This document shows positions 33,804-46,507 of a DNA stretch of 64,000 bases, piece after piece (positions within the stretch are counted from its first letter, which is position 1; every line of letters starts with the position of its first letter). The DNA is from Nematostella vectensis (lineage: Eukaryota; Cnidaria; Anthozoa; Actiniaria; Edwardsiidae), in NCBI RefSeq assembly GCF_932526225.1, contig NC_064041.1, positions 8,430,313 through 8,494,312 on the forward strand, in the 5' to 3' direction. Below the pieces are notes generated by a model, which did no database searches, was not told the DNA's origin, and was given only the letters and a program-made list of their open reading frames with translations. The position numbers and the translations under genes were made by a program.

Positions 33804-35014
33804 CTAACCAGCGTGCGTGCCAACCAGATTCTGGAATCTTCCTAAAGCGCATGTCAATCAGAACAGTATATCTACCATGCCTGGTTAAATTTTTAAAACT
33901 TTGTATTGGTGGCCACGGTAGCGCGGGTCGCACTGAAAAGCTTTTAACCTTTTATATCTGTTGTAAATCTAGCTTGTAAAATTTAAGGTTAATAAACAAA
34001 GGGGTGCCGCGTGGATTTGTTTTCTTCAAATGATATACTAGAAGCGCTTTCTTTAATCAAACAAGAATACAAATGTTTCTGACCCCCGTCGTGGGGAAAC
34101 GACTGGTGTTAAACACTATCAAGTTTAATCAACCCAGTCAAAACGTTATGAGACTTCTGAAGCAGAGTTTTCTTTAAAAGTTGCTGAGACATGACAGCGT
34201 CTTCAAAGTAAACCATATAAATACCACCAATTAAGAAACTACTTCCAAATGATAGCGACTGTTAGTCTCTTGACTTATTAGCTCATTTATTTCTAATTAG
34301 TGCGCCATCCGGGGCTTGGTTTGCGTTATTGTTTGCTTTTAGGGGGCCTATAGGGGAACCCTGTGGTGCGATTGTTTGGCTGTCAGCCGTTTTTGGGAGA
34401 TTATGAAGCGACGTGACGCTTATTCTTATGGCGTCCCCTCCCCGCCAAAATTCATGGTTGCGTATTTTATGCAACTTTTCGTAATTCCACTATGATTTAC
34501 ATGCAATGATGTCCTTTCAATGTTTTATTTTACAAATTAAAATTGCAACTTTGCTTATTCATAATTGAACTGTGTGTATTTTGTCTTAGACATTTGAAAC
34601 ACCTGTCGTAGAATTTGTCATGGATTTGGCATGGTTTTAAATTTGACATGGTTTTGAATTTGGCGTAAGTTTTGGATTCGGCATGGTTGTGAATTCGGCT
34701 TAGTTTTCGGTATGGTTTCAAATTCGGTATGGTTTTGAATTGTTAATTGGGCATGGTTTTAGATTCGGCATGGTGTCGAATTCAAACAGTACCGCAGTCC
34801 AGTAAGTATATAGTGAGAGTGATGAAGTAATTCATTCTAAATCACCGAGCAGCGCTATATCGACAATTTCCCCCCAGATTTTCTCGATATGCGAAACGGC
34901 CCAAAATGCGTACTACAAGTACTACATCAAGTTGGATTGAATTTATTTCATTTTTATGGAAGAATACTAGCATAAAGTAAAAACTCCATATTTTCTCTCT
35001 ATTAACGGTCAATG

Positions 35015-35073
35015 TAGCCTGAGTATCAGGCCCTCAGGGGAGGGGGGGGGGACAAAGCCTGATACTCAGGCTA
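35015..35073. mobile_element. 59-bp palindromic mini-transposon with 9-bp target duplication
   Basis: TAGCCTGAGTATCAGGC at the left and GCCTGATACTCAGGCTA at the right are perfect inverted repeats around a G-rich centre. The 9-bp sequence CGGTCAATG stands on both sides (35006-35014 and 35074-35082). A 9-bp duplication is typical of Mutator-like or Merlin-type transposition. A partial relative, CCTGATACTCAGGCTA, is at about 48239-48254. Confidence 0.8.
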
Positions 35074-35868
35074 CGGTCAATGAGTCGGTCGGTTCAAATT
35101 ACTCATTGACAGAGCTTGGGCTAGAGCCTGTGGTAAGAAGAGAGGGCTCGGCTTGTGCCTTTTTCCTCTAGAAAAATCTGAATGATCATCACTAGTATTG
35201 TTTTTAATGTGCTTAGAGGACGACACGTCGCATTCCTATAGCAAAAACCTGACAACCCGATCAAGTGGAGTTTTGAAGTAGACAAAAGTAATGAATCATT
35301 ATGAAAACCTGACAAAGCATTGTATTGTGCGGGGTTGTCTTTAAAGCATCATGGTAATGAAGTTAAAACAAAAACAATTTACCAGACACCTTAGCAACTA
35401 GACAACAACTTTCACTCTTTTTCTTTCTTATAACATTGGGATCTAAACTTCTGACTTCAGGGCGAAAAATACAAAAGACTTGTGAAAAAGAATAAGAGAG
35501 AGCTTCACGGGATATAAAAAAACAGTGGTTTGTAAAAAGGTTTTCTAAGTCATGCGCATGGTGAGGTGTGGGCGCAGGCGCACGCGCGCACTACCCACGT
35601 TTCCCGCGTAAAAGCGGTCTTTTCTTACAGAAGCTTCAGATTTTCTATATTCTTGCATACTGTATCTTTGCTTCCCCCTGGGAGCTCGTAATTCAAAACC
35701 GTGAATCGCACGCTATTTGGCTCAGCGGATATGGTAAAGATATCGAAGACATACGCACGTTTGAAAATCAGTGTGCAAAAGACGAAAGCGGATGAAACAG
35801 CTTTTCGTGAAGCTTTTGTGTTTCCCAAATTTATACATTTTTACAATATATTTACACTCTTAAGCCCC

Positions 35869-36086
35869 ATCTATACTAACAATTTTTAGTTAACAACTTT
35901 TAGTTGACAACTATATTTGTTGGCATCTACACTAACAATTTTTCATGTGTGACAATTTGTTATTGCCAAGAAAAAGCAAACCTGCTAGCTTTGAGCAACT
36001 ATAATTGCCACATAAAAATAGCCGACTTTGCTCCATGTATACACTAGCAAATAAAAATTGTCAACTAAAAATTGTTAGTGTAGATT
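35869..36086. mobile_element. Inverted-repeat element with about 25-bp termini
   Basis: Left end ATCTATACTAACAATTTTTA and right end TAAAAATTGTTAGTGTAGAT are inverted copies with one mismatch, extending over AGTTGACAA. The interior contains another copy of CATCTACACTAACAATTTTT at 35925-35944. No clear target duplication. Superfamily unknown. Confidence 0.7.
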
Positions 36087-39000
36087 GGATTTTACTCTTT
36101 GGAGGAAAGTTTGCGCGTATATTTCCCAACCTTTTTCTATTAAAGGCAGGTGGAAGAATTTATTTTGGTACAAAAAATCTTTCAACAGGTTGCACCTTCC
36201 CGATGTTTTGCCTTTGACCGGCAGATGTACTTTCCAAGCAGGCCTCACACCACCCCCCACGTGTAGTCAATAGCCGGCCTAACACCACCCCCCATGTGTA
36301 GTCAATAGCTGGCTGATGTTGTTAACATTTCCCCAGGACAAGTTGCACAATAACAAATTCCATAAGGTCCAATTAGAGTTTAGAACCTGCATTAGAAAAC
36401 TCGAGTTGCACTAGTGTAAAACTGTTTTGTTTTATACAAATGTAGAAATCTAGTATACGTAATTATGCAGGCTTTCTGGTGCAATACTCAGATACTTTTT
36501 AAGAAGAAGAACATTTCTTGAAGTTTAATTTTTGCCTCGAAAATCCATTGTTTTCTGAATGTGTTTCTTTGCCTGTGAATTTCGACCATTAAATCAATTC
36601 CCTAATCAATTATATTAACAGGAAAACTTTATATTGGTACGATTAAGGGGTAAAACCTAAAAAAACCGCTCACATCCGAAAGAACATCTAAGCCTACAAA
36701 ATAAAAGAGTGAAAGATTTTAGCATTTTTGATATTGGACGTTTTTAAAATAAAGATATAAAAATCTGTAATGTCAAATAATAGCGTTTACACATTTGATC
36801 TAAAAAGTATGTAACTAGAAATAAAATAAACCCAAAAATAATTGCTTTGTTTTCTATATAAGATTATTAATCCAACTACTTTCTTTAGGCTTTACAATAG
36901 AATAAAAAACGAGAAAGTATTGAAATGAATTGAATGCTTCTAGCTAGAAAACATGTAGATGATTGAAAAAAAAACAAATGTGCTTTCTTGAAATCGTTAT
37001 CATTAGACATAACTTTGGTTGACAAAATATTAGGAGGTTTTTAGCCTTCAAACCTACTGCATTAATATCCAGTTAAAACAAATTAAAACTCATGGTATAC
37101 CATCATATCTAATTTCCAATAGTTTTAATTACAAGGATTTCTGGAATTTAAAAAAATGAGTGCTGCAAATGAGAGTGTTGTTTTAGCTGTACTTCTTTGA
37201 GATATTGATGTCAAAATGAACTCCTCGTAATTCTCGTTTACCCCACAGCAAATTCCTAGCCAAAGCTTTAATTGCTATTAAGTAATGGCATAGCCTGAAG
37301 ATATGCCGTCATTTCTGAATTATACCATCACGTTAATCATTCATATCTATCAGTAATAGGGAAGAGAAAACCAATTTGGTTGAAGCACTGTATTGCAGAA
37401 CCTCGTTCGGTTTAATTTTGTTCCAAGAGAGAATTTATTCCAATTCTTTTCCGAGCATCGTCGGGGTCAGTTTCTTGCCACGCGTGTAATTACTGTGAAA
37501 GAGCTCAAAGTCTGATATATTATGCAAAGAATTGACGCACAGTCTCTCGTAGCATTCTCATTAAAAGTATTTTTGAGACTTCGAGACTCCACTGAAAAAC
37601 ATCAAACGTTAATTAAGCTAAAAAAATGTACTTATAAGAAATGTACTAGTTTAATAAAGGGCAGAACTAATTTCATCTTTGACATATTTCTTTGAAGTTT
37701 TAGCTCGTGGTTTGGAGCCGTTTTCATCGAAAGCTTCGCTCCTTTTAGGTTGAAGTTAAGTTTCTCAAAGGGGTCTTTGTGCTATTGTCGAAACAGTGTT
37801 TTATCTGAGGCCAAGTGCTCAATGACGAGCACGAATCAATTCCTGCTTTTAAACCTTATTAAATGTCCGATATCACATTTTAGAATCCAATCATGTGCTC
37901 TGCTAATTACAAGAAATTAAAGACAAAAAAAGTTTCTGCAAAGATATAGAGCGAAGTCGGGGCTGAAACTTCCACTTTTTCCACAAAAAAGAGTTTCTGA
38001 ATTAAAACTTAACTATCGTTAATGACTCGATCAACCTCAAAAGAGTTCCAAGGAAATAAACATAGCTAACAAATATAATAGAAATCCAATAAAACCCATT
38101 CATTATTTTTTTTATAATGAATCTAATGCTAAAAACAGAATATTTGAAATTTACCCAAGCAAATCTCTTTGAGAGAGATTTTCAAGAGTTGGAGTATTCA
38201 AATGATTTTCTCGCCCTACGGGAGTGGGCTGCGATTTTTTTGTTATCATTTTTATGATAAGATTTTGTTCATTACCAATCATGAACGTGCTGGTTTAACC
38301 AGGCACCGCACTATAGGCTCATCAGATAATTACCAACTACGACTTTGCTGTATGAACAAAGGACCGAACGAACACTTTACGACTCGATGTTGATTGGTTT
38401 TCGAATAGTTTTTCATTGTCATGTGAATGCTTTTGGGTAGTTGTGTGACATCAAAATACACGACTACCGCTAAAATGAAAGTTAAATATTCTCATTAAAT
38501 ACATTTCGAATGTGTTTTGTTAAGACGAGCTCAAGCGCAAACCAGCCTATTTCTCCTCTTTGTTTGATAGCGCGCCTTGTACTGTAGAACCACTCGACTT
38601 AGGGCATTTTCCCTGTTGAGTTGTTTTGACAGTTTACAGAATAGAAGAGTAAATATCTTAATATCTTAATGCTTTAGACAAACTAGGAAGGCAAATATAA
38701 CTCCCCTGTCCGAAGAACCTTCGCGGAACTTGAAACAAATATTTAAAAAAACACCTAAGCTCTCTTTAGAGAAGGACAAACAGAAGACACTCCGAGGTTT
38801 GATCTCGCGACAGTCAAATTACGGTGGCTTTTTTCGAGGGAGCGGGGGGTGTCGGCGTTTTACCGCGCACAATAAACCAACCCGATTTGTGTTTACCCGA
38901 TAAAAACTGGACAAACCGTTGAAGAGAGGAAGATTCCCTCATTTATCAAACATCTGTCTTCGCGTATGAACCATTGGCCATGGGAGATTCTTTCAAATCG

Positions 39001-39886
39001 CATTTTAATCTTTTTCTTTTTTTGTACATGAATTGAGATGGGCACCTGAGGAAGGTAGTGAACCTCTCCTCCTCTGTACATTGTTATCAATTTTGCCTTA
39101 CGCTAACTAACATAATCACGGCCTGCCTATCAGTTTACACAAATGTCCTATCACACGGGCCATGTATACATTCCCATTTTAAGGCAGGCATACCAGATAT
39201 TAAGATTTTTAAATCTAGCGAGTACGAGAAAGGCAATAAAGAGCGAAACAACGAATAAACTAATCGTTATGTCACTGCTCTTTTTGAGTCGTTAACTTCC
39301 AATTAGTATTACCCAAGAATGATATTCGATTCCTTCATCCTTTAAGGTGTCTATGTAATTTCGTCCATCTATTCCAATGCCTATATTTGCCTAGCAAATC
39401 AAATTGAAAATCGCTTGGAAAAACAATATATTGGTGGCTTAATTAAACGCATTTAGTAAGTTGATTTCGCATGAGGGACCAATAGCTGTCCCTACATCAT
39501 GGTCTCCTCCCACAGATACCCTCCTTCAACAGATCATCAATTCACGATAACTAACTCCTATCATAACATTTTGCAAAGGTGGAGATGTTATTGCTGGATA
39601 TGGTCTGCATTTGTGAGAGGTTTTCTCTTTTTTTTCCTTCACTGTCTAAGCTTCACGATAGATGCAGGGGCAGGTGAAAGATTCTACGTAGTAATGAAAT
39701 TTGCTATTGTGCCGAGTCAAACGAAGCCGATGCTTGTCGTACTCGGGCTAAGAGTCGCGCAACCCACCTGCCCCAAGAACAAAACAATTAAGCTCAGCGC
39801 AGTAATGGGTACTGGGTAGCTAATAAGGTACAAATAGAGTGAGCTTTGACTTGACCCACTCATTCCCAACTTCGTCTTCAACCGCT

Positions 39887-41810
39887 ATGTTACAAAACAA
39901 CATTGAGCAATCCCTTGGCTTAGGCAAAGCTCCTAACCAGTACGTGTTAGGCGATGTCATTGGGCTTGAAGCGCTATCATCTGGGCGTAAGTACTGCGAC
40001 TTGTTTACGAGTAGCGTTTATACACCGGAGATTCCGCGCGCGACTGCAAAAGGCATGCGGGGAAGGTTAATGGACCGGAACATCGAACTCAATACTAAGA
40101 ATAGGGACCGGATTTTAAGAGCGTTTTGTTGAGAATAGCGAGCGGATAGAAGCGCGCAAGTATCCGGATAACAAGGATACAAGTTTGTAAAACGGCTGTC
40201 ATGTGTAACAGAAGCAGGAAGCTCAAATGATTAAGAGTCGATAGCGGTGATTAATACTTGTCTGTCTATCCTAGATCCTTCCGTGGTTTATCGCAGCTAC
40301 CAAGATCACCCTGATCAGTCCCATACCCCAGATCATGGTAGCGATTCAGAGAACCCGGCTACCGTGCGACGCAAGCAGCGACGAAATCGCACTACCTTCA
40401 CAAAACAGCAGCTACAAGAGCTGGAGAACGTGTTCGAGAAAAAACACTACCCAGACATCGCGTTGCGCGAGGAGTTAGCGGCTAAAATCAACATTAGCGA
40501 GGCCAGGATACAGGTAAAACATTAATTTCATTCCCGATAAATTCACTTTTTTCACACATCCACGTAATTGAATTCGTTGCAAAGAACTAACTTAGGACTA
40601 TTAACTAATGAAAAACAGATAATGAGACCTCGTTCGACTGTAGGGCGTGGTCGCCAATTCCTTGGGGAAAGCTCTCTTAATAATTCTATTAGAAAATTCA
40701 CCAAGATTTTATTACACAGAAATTGCAAAGAACGGCGATACGGGCAAAAAAATTTTTCTAGTTTTGAGTAATTAAATTTAGTATTAGTTTAGTGATACTA
40801 CGAAGAATTGACGGGAACACCAGCAAGGAGCGAGATCAAGAACGGCAAATTGCCGAGTACGAGAGAAACAACCGCAAAATAACTTTTAGAGTCATCGCAG
40901 TTCTCAATACAAGACCTGATTAGTATAAAGAGCTGTTTGTAACATTTATACAAGCGGTGATGGCGATTTTTTCGCTTGTTCAACGTTTCATTCGTATCCT
41001 TGTCTTATGGTAACGTTCCTTGATTTTTATTCAGCAACCTTTAGGCTTACGACTCTATGTCGTAGATGGGTTTAGGAACTTTGCACCAATGCAACCTATA
41101 TTCCATCAATTTACAAATGGATTTTTTATCTTCTTTTGTAATTGTTGTGAAACAAATAAGTCATTCTTAAAAAAAAGACGAATCTTCTCTCCGTGTAAAG
41201 ACCATCAAGTAAAACGGTCTTTTGAATACAAGTCTTTAAAAGTCTGCAGGTTGTTTGCTATTGATCGGAGTTTTACACGGACGGTGTGAACCATGTTTGC
41301 TTTATCATTCGCGCGCTAATGAGACCTAAACAACTTACTAAACACCTTGTTGTTATACATAAACCCGCTAACTGGTCTTTAATTAATTCGCTTTCTTCCT
41401 TTATTTCTCTATTTTAGGTATGGTTCCAGAACAGACGCGCGAAGTGGCGCAAACTTCAAAACCCCAATCACTCACTCCTAAAGAAAAACCGACTTCATCA
41501 TGAGAAACTGCAAGGGCAGCTTCCGATAGCACCAAGACCAGGACTACCTTGCGGAGGGCCCAACTACTTCTTGAGTCTCCCGACGGGAATGCCCACTGTC
41601 AGTGCGCACAGCTCCTACCCCGGACTCCTAACACCGCTATCGGCCTCATCGAACTACATGTCCTCGCCTCAACTACCGGTCCATAACGCGCCATTATGGA
41701 CCTGCCAAACAGCGTTTCAGAGCGATCAGCCCAAGATGGCATTAGAAGCGCTGCGCTTCAAAGCGAAAACGCATTCTTCGGCGTTTGAGTTCGTACCGAC
41801 GTATCATTAA
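39887..41810 (+). CDS. PRD-class (Q50) homeodomain transcription factor with OAR motif
   Basis: Three exons: 39887-39986, 40275-40513, 41418-41810; 732 nt, 243 residues. The homeodomain is residues about 68-127 ([37 protein letters not shown]). Gln at homeodomain position 50 and the HYPD/REELA signature place it in the PRD class, without a paired domain. Intron 2 falls between homeodomain positions 46 and 47, the ancestral homeobox intron position. A C-terminal OAR-like motif ([14 protein letters not shown]) lies at residues 222-235. The N-terminal exon is short ([14 protein letters not shown]). The homeodomain arm [12 protein letters not shown] and the OAR resemble DRGX, while SEARIQV recalls PROP and related families. 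It should be a nuclear DNA-binding regulator of TAAT-type palindromic sites. Exact orthology is uncertain. Confidence 0.9.
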
Positions 41811-44800
41811 AGGCAGAGTAGTACTACGAAGCATACTTTCACTCGATCGAATGCTTAATCCAGACAAAACACAAGACATTTTATTTAATATGACGCCGAG
41901 GAGAATTTTTTCGGGCGGATAATCTTGTCGCTAGAAATCCCCGTAATCGTACGCAGGGTATAGCAAGGCATAAAGGAATCGTCGTCGTTTTTGTTTTTTC
42001 TCACTATGCGCTGCAGGGCACAATATTTTAGGAGATAAAAGCGCATCTCCTCCCACTAAAAGACGCGAGTTCAAATTAAACTCAAAACCATTAGAGAAGT
42101 GTAGATCATAGGGAGAAAATGTATGCAACACTTGAAGATTATTTCTAGGATGTCTCTTTTTCACCTCACCTGGTTGTCTCGCTCTTTCTAATGTTTTCTT
42201 TTTTGATCCTTGATCCATCTGAAAGAGATGTTTGTATCACAAAAAAAAAAGTTCGAAAAAAAAATTCCCTATTTTTAGTCCTATTTTAGTAAATTTCAAT
42301 TATTCTGCAACTGACACTCCGTTTTATTTGCTTGCTGGTCTATTAATAAAAATACGTAATTTTATGATTAGTTTTGAGTGATTAAATACGACTATAGTAT
42401 TCGGAATTTGTATAAAATATGGATCAAATTCGTTACTGAGAACTAGTTAAATTTTAATTGGACATTCTCTTGGTATGAGTCTGGAGGCATAAACGTGTTT
42501 ATTCCGTATTTACATGTCTCAAGTTCACTTATCGGAGAATCATTAATATAATGTAAATATCACCTGTAAATATTCTAATATCATTCAATAAAAGTATATA
42601 AGCACTAATGAAGACGTGGTATTTATTGTGGATTTATATCTCGCGCCGAAGACACATTTGACTGCACCTGTCGCCCAGTTCACAAAACTGAAAGCGATAA
42701 GAGAACGTCATGAACTTGCAGTTAAAATCCAATAAAATATCTTTTTAGAAGAAGCATAAACTAGTAGAGTCTTTAGTCAATAACCGAAGATGATAAAATG
42801 GTCTAGATGTCATATTTAGTTTGAGATAAAAAGTGGTATCATTCAGAGAGGTGCTCTTATTTGAAGATTTTAAGAGAAATATTCGCGTGAAATGAAGAGT
42901 TTGTGGTGGCTTGTGCGGATACAGTTCTTTTCACTTTAGTATAGAAACCATCGTAACTGAAGAATGTAAAAGGTAATAAGATCGTCATATCATTACAAAA
43001 ATAAACAGAATTGTGAAGATAATTCATTCAAAATGAAATTGGTTTGAATGAAAACGGGCTTTAATTTAAGTGTTTTTGAGCTATTTTTGTTATCAACCTT
43101 GTTAACTCCAGATAGAATATTATCGTTATTATTTCTAGTTTAAAGGTTATGCTATGATAGTATGAAATAAAGACTTATTGATGTGTCAGGTTACTCAGGA
43201 ATTGGGGTTTCTTTTTCCTCAGACTTCAGGGTTCTTAGAATAGCCAAATCGATCAGGGATAATTCGTATGCCGTTTAAAATGATTTGCGCTTTTTGGAGT
43301 AATATACTTCTCAACAGCACGCTGGTAATGACGATTATCTTTAATTATCACAACTTGGACTCGATGCCTCCGCGTGCCCCAATTAAATGTCGTTTGTCGA
43401 GCTGCGTGTGAGGGAGCAACGTCTTCTTTAATGTTATCACTTGTGATGCCGGTTTGTGTCGGTGCTATTTCATATTTTACGGTCCCGTTTTTCGTGTAGA
43501 TATTTTTCTATTTCGTTTCGCATGTAGATGATTTTATTTAAAGAATGTTTGGAGGACGACAATAAAAACAATAACACAAAGCTATGGTCTTTAGGCATTT
43601 TACACCGGTGCGTTAGACTCTCTGCTGGATATCTCTGATGTCAAGCTCTCATTTATTTCACATTAAAGCCATAATAGATTTGTTCATAAGAAAACACAAG
43701 TACACACAGAAAAGGATAATCTCTAAATATTGACAGGACGACCATGTGCAAGCTTTCAGGATTGTAACAAGCTCGGCGAAGCAGGCAGTACTCTTGCGGA
43801 CATGCAAACTGGAGTTTGATTGAAAATGGGATTTTACACCTGCTCGCCTCATTTAAGGCAATATTAACGCATACTTTTGTCAGCTCCCCAGGAGAAATAG
43901 AACCTTTGCGTTGTCTAAAATTATAACTTTATAATTGCGAGTCTTATTGTGATTCTAGTTCACAATTTGCTAAACCAAAATGCCATTTCACATAATTTGA
44001 CTCAATTTTCGAAAAAGGATTTTCGTGTCGCGATTTTTCTCTCTATAAAATTTGATTTTGATATCGAGAAATAATTTGAAAAGCTTTTGTTGGATCTTGT
44101 GTTTTAATACAGTTTTTCCATTCATTAGATCTCATTTAAAGCAAGTTATCAAATAAGGAACTTTAATGGAAAAGAGATGTGAGAGTTTTGAAAGATACCA
44201 AATTCAGTTCGCGAATTTTTGCTTAGTGGTGTCTCGGGAAGGTCTGTTAAACCAAACGATTAGCCACGATTTTGAAAAATCCTTTTTTCATAACTTGAAA
44301 TGCAAGGTTGAAGAGTAAAATATCACAACCGCCACGACCTCACTATGTTAGTCTTTTAGTAATTAATGTAAACATTCTTTGTCTTATTTTGACGAGCAAA
44401 TTAACAAATCCCCGATTAATCTCGGTTACTAAACAGTTTACCGTCGTCATTTGAGATATTCATGCTTTTTTTCTCGAGAGACTCACTATGTCATATTAAA
44501 AGAAAAACTGGAATCTGGCTCAATTCAAAAAAGGATTTTAACTTCTAAGTTGCAACTAACTATACCCGATAATATACTTTTTCTCAATTAAAGTAGATAA
44601 ATCGAAACTCCAAAGCTAGGATACTATGCCCAGCAACAGATCTTACGAGATATATCATATTTGAGCGCTCTTTTCATCAACTCTTGCTCGCAGGTGTCAA
44701 GGCTTGCTTTGAAGAGCATTATACAGCTAATATGGACTCGCAACGAAACGAAAAATTCATCAAAAGCGGAATTTAACGAATTTAGCTTTTTTACCCCTTT

Positions 44801-45188
44801 ACTTCGTTCAGTAAATAATAAATATACAAAAAATGCTAAACGTTATAACGGCTTTTGTACATTTTTCAAAGGCAAAACAATTATATGATCCTTTCTCTCT
44901 TTCTTTCTATTCCCATTTTATTACTATTGGAACGCTATTGACAAATGATCTGAGATTTTGCAGAATCGAGCACAGTTTGATGGTTACATGCGAGCGTTTG
45001 TTGCATGTTAGTCGCATGAAACCTTCTCGCTTGCGATTGCAAAACCGAGCCGACGTGAAAGAGAGGAGACCATATCGAGACATTCTGGCGCCTCGCGCTA
45101 ATTGGCTCAAACTAAAGCGATTTCCGCTCCACCACTTGGAACACCAATTTTCAGCTCGTTTTTCACTCCCCCATCGTAAATCGAAATA
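41811..45188. other. 3' flank of the homeobox gene and intergenic DNA
   Basis: A canonical AATAAA at 42587-42592 is a plausible polyadenylation signal, about 780 bp after the stop codon. The remaining sequence is AT-rich with short chance open frames only. No repeats or RNA genes were recognised up to 45188. Confidence 0.4.
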
Positions 45189-45467
45189 CACTCTTTTTTT
45201 ATAAGAACGTCTAATTTTCATTTGAGGCTGGGCCGTTCTTATTTTTGGGATTTCTTAGATTTAAGTGTATATAAGAATATAAAACCCAATAAACTTTTAG
45301 GAAGAGCAATAATGATGTTGCTACTATGAGCAGAATTTAATTCTGCATTTTAGAACGCATCAGGACTAAAAAAGAAAACAAATCCGCTATCTGAGCCTCA
45401 GCATCGTCTTAGCATGTTCTTAAAATTATGTGTAATCTCAGGTTGGACGTTCTCATAAAAAAGAGTG
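45189..45467. mobile_element. 279-bp inverted-repeat element with TA flanks
   Basis: Left end CACTCTTTTTTTATAAGAACG and right end CGTTCTCATAAAAAAGAGTG, flanked by TA on both sides (45187-45188 and 45468-45469). This fits a Tc1/mariner/pogo-like TA target. A second, degenerate right end (CTTATAAAAAAGTGTA) with a duplicated CATGTTCTTAG region lies at about 45820-45900. No coding capacity. Confidence 0.7.
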
Positions 45468-45596
45468 TATCAAGTTTTTTTTACAATTATTTTTCAGATA
45501 CTGAAAACATTGAGAATATCTTTATATCGGTATGTTATATTCGCGTCTAATTTGCTGTGATGATTTTAAAATCAGTCTAAAAATACACCAGCTAGT

Positions 45597-45637
45597 GTAT
45601 TAATAATAATAAATAATAATAATAATAATAATAATAA
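45597..45637. repeat. (AAT)n microsatellite
   Basis: Almost pure AAT/TAA trinucleotide run of about 40 bp, interrupted once. Confidence 0.95.
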
Positions 45638-46306
45638 ACGATCAAATAGAGAATTACACGAATAATAAATAGAGGTATTTTGTTTATCAATATTTGGGTG
45701 ACCTTCAAACCTGCTCGGTCAATCTCTTAGAGGCCTGGGTCTCAAGGCTTTTCAAGATTTTTGATATTAGAAGTCATCACTCTAATAAAGAATATTTTGC
45801 TGCATATTTTTCAGCCTCGCCATGTTCTTAGCATGTTCTTAGAACTCCGAGTATCAGTGTAAATGTTGTTATAGAATAAGGCTCTTATAAAAAAGTGTAA
45901 TAATCATGATATACTGAGTTAAGGCGGACAGATTATAATTTAAATTATCTGAATTTTTTATACCTGCACTAAGTCACATGCTGGCTGCGCGCGGCAAAGT
46001 ACCACACACACGAACACGCGAACTATAGATCACGTAGAATAACGCGTATTGAATAAGGTCACGTGGGACCATGGCCCCCTCACACGTACCGCTTTATCAC
46101 GCCCTGATGCGGGATAGATCTCGCGATCGTGGATAACGCGGTATTTACCAGGTCACACAAGTCTTCGGCTTCAGTTCGCACCTGCACTCGTTTGCAATAT
46201 TGATAACGGCTAAGTACAGTGCTCACACAGCGATCATTACAAAAAAAAACATCATTATCATCATCCTTACCATCATTTAAATCTTTATCTCACCAACTTT
46301 ATTATA

Positions 46307-46308
<2 letters not shown>

Positions 46309-46356
<48 letters not shown>
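46309..46356. repeat. (TA)n microsatellite adjoining a palindrome
   Basis: About 48 bp of TA repeats ending exactly where the palindrome at 46357 begins. A second (AT)n run lies at about 46567-46589 on the other side. Confidence 0.95.
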
Positions 46357-46359
<3 letters not shown>

Positions 46360-46507
46360 TTGGTTTGAGAAAAATACAAACTACATAGGTTTCCCTACAG
46401 GTCTGTTTCGTGGTTGCCCACTCATCAGGGCAACCACGATGAGTGGGCAACCACGAAACAGACCTGTAGGGAAACCTATGTAGTTTGTATTTTTCTCAAA
46501 CCAACAC
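46357..46507. mobile_element. 151-bp near-perfect palindrome, probable Penelope-like retroelement terminus
   Basis: GTGTTGGTTTGAGAAAAATA at the left is repeated inverted at the right. The arms match for about 65 bp and differ only around the centre. The unit carries a hammerhead ribozyme motif (separate entry) and sits between two TA microsatellites. Hammerhead motifs in terminal repeats are an established property of Penelope-like elements. No reverse transcriptase is present, so this would be an isolated terminal fragment. Confidence 0.65.
46388..46435 (-). ncRNA. Hammerhead ribozyme motif (type I)
   Basis: On the minus strand, in order: half of stem I (GGTTGCC), core CTGATGA, stem II GTGG with a GCAA tetraloop and CCAC, core GAAA, a very short stem III CAG-AC-CTG, the cleavage dinucleotide TA, then the other half of stem I (GGGAAACC). 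Stem I has a G-G mismatch. All invariant core bases are present. The inverted + strand copy has CGATGA in place of CTGATGA and is probably inactive. Confidence 0.75.

Larger units (their letters stand above)
33804..39886. other. Gene-poor AT-rich stretch upstream of the homeobox gene
   Basis: No coding region recognised. It holds an imperfect repeat of GGCATGGTTTTGAATTC-type units (34618-34783), a 59-bp palindromic element (35015-35073), an inverted-repeat element (35869-36086) and a 35-bp direct duplication (36241-36275 and 36276-36310). From 36311 to 39886 I see no repeat or gene. This would be the natural place for cis-regulatory DNA of the homeobox gene, but nothing specific was identified. 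Confidence 0.5.

Noticed and set aside
39499-39819. 106-codon open frame just before the homeobox gene
   Set aside because: No protein-like composition or splice link to the homeobox exons. It is probably 5' flank or leader sequence.
40247-40274. Start of the homeobox protein at ATT/ATG-like codons before 40275
   Set aside because: A good acceptor at 40273-40274 and a phase-compatible first exon at 39887-39986 explain the gene better. The bases before 40275 are intron.
44833-45204. 123-codon open frame (and its 104-codon antisense frame)
   Set aside because: Lacks any recognisable motif, overlaps the left end of an inverted-repeat element and has no splice context.
46440-46480. Second hammerhead ribozyme on the + strand of the palindrome
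   Set aside because: The core reads CGATGA where CTGATGA is required, so catalysis is unlikely.
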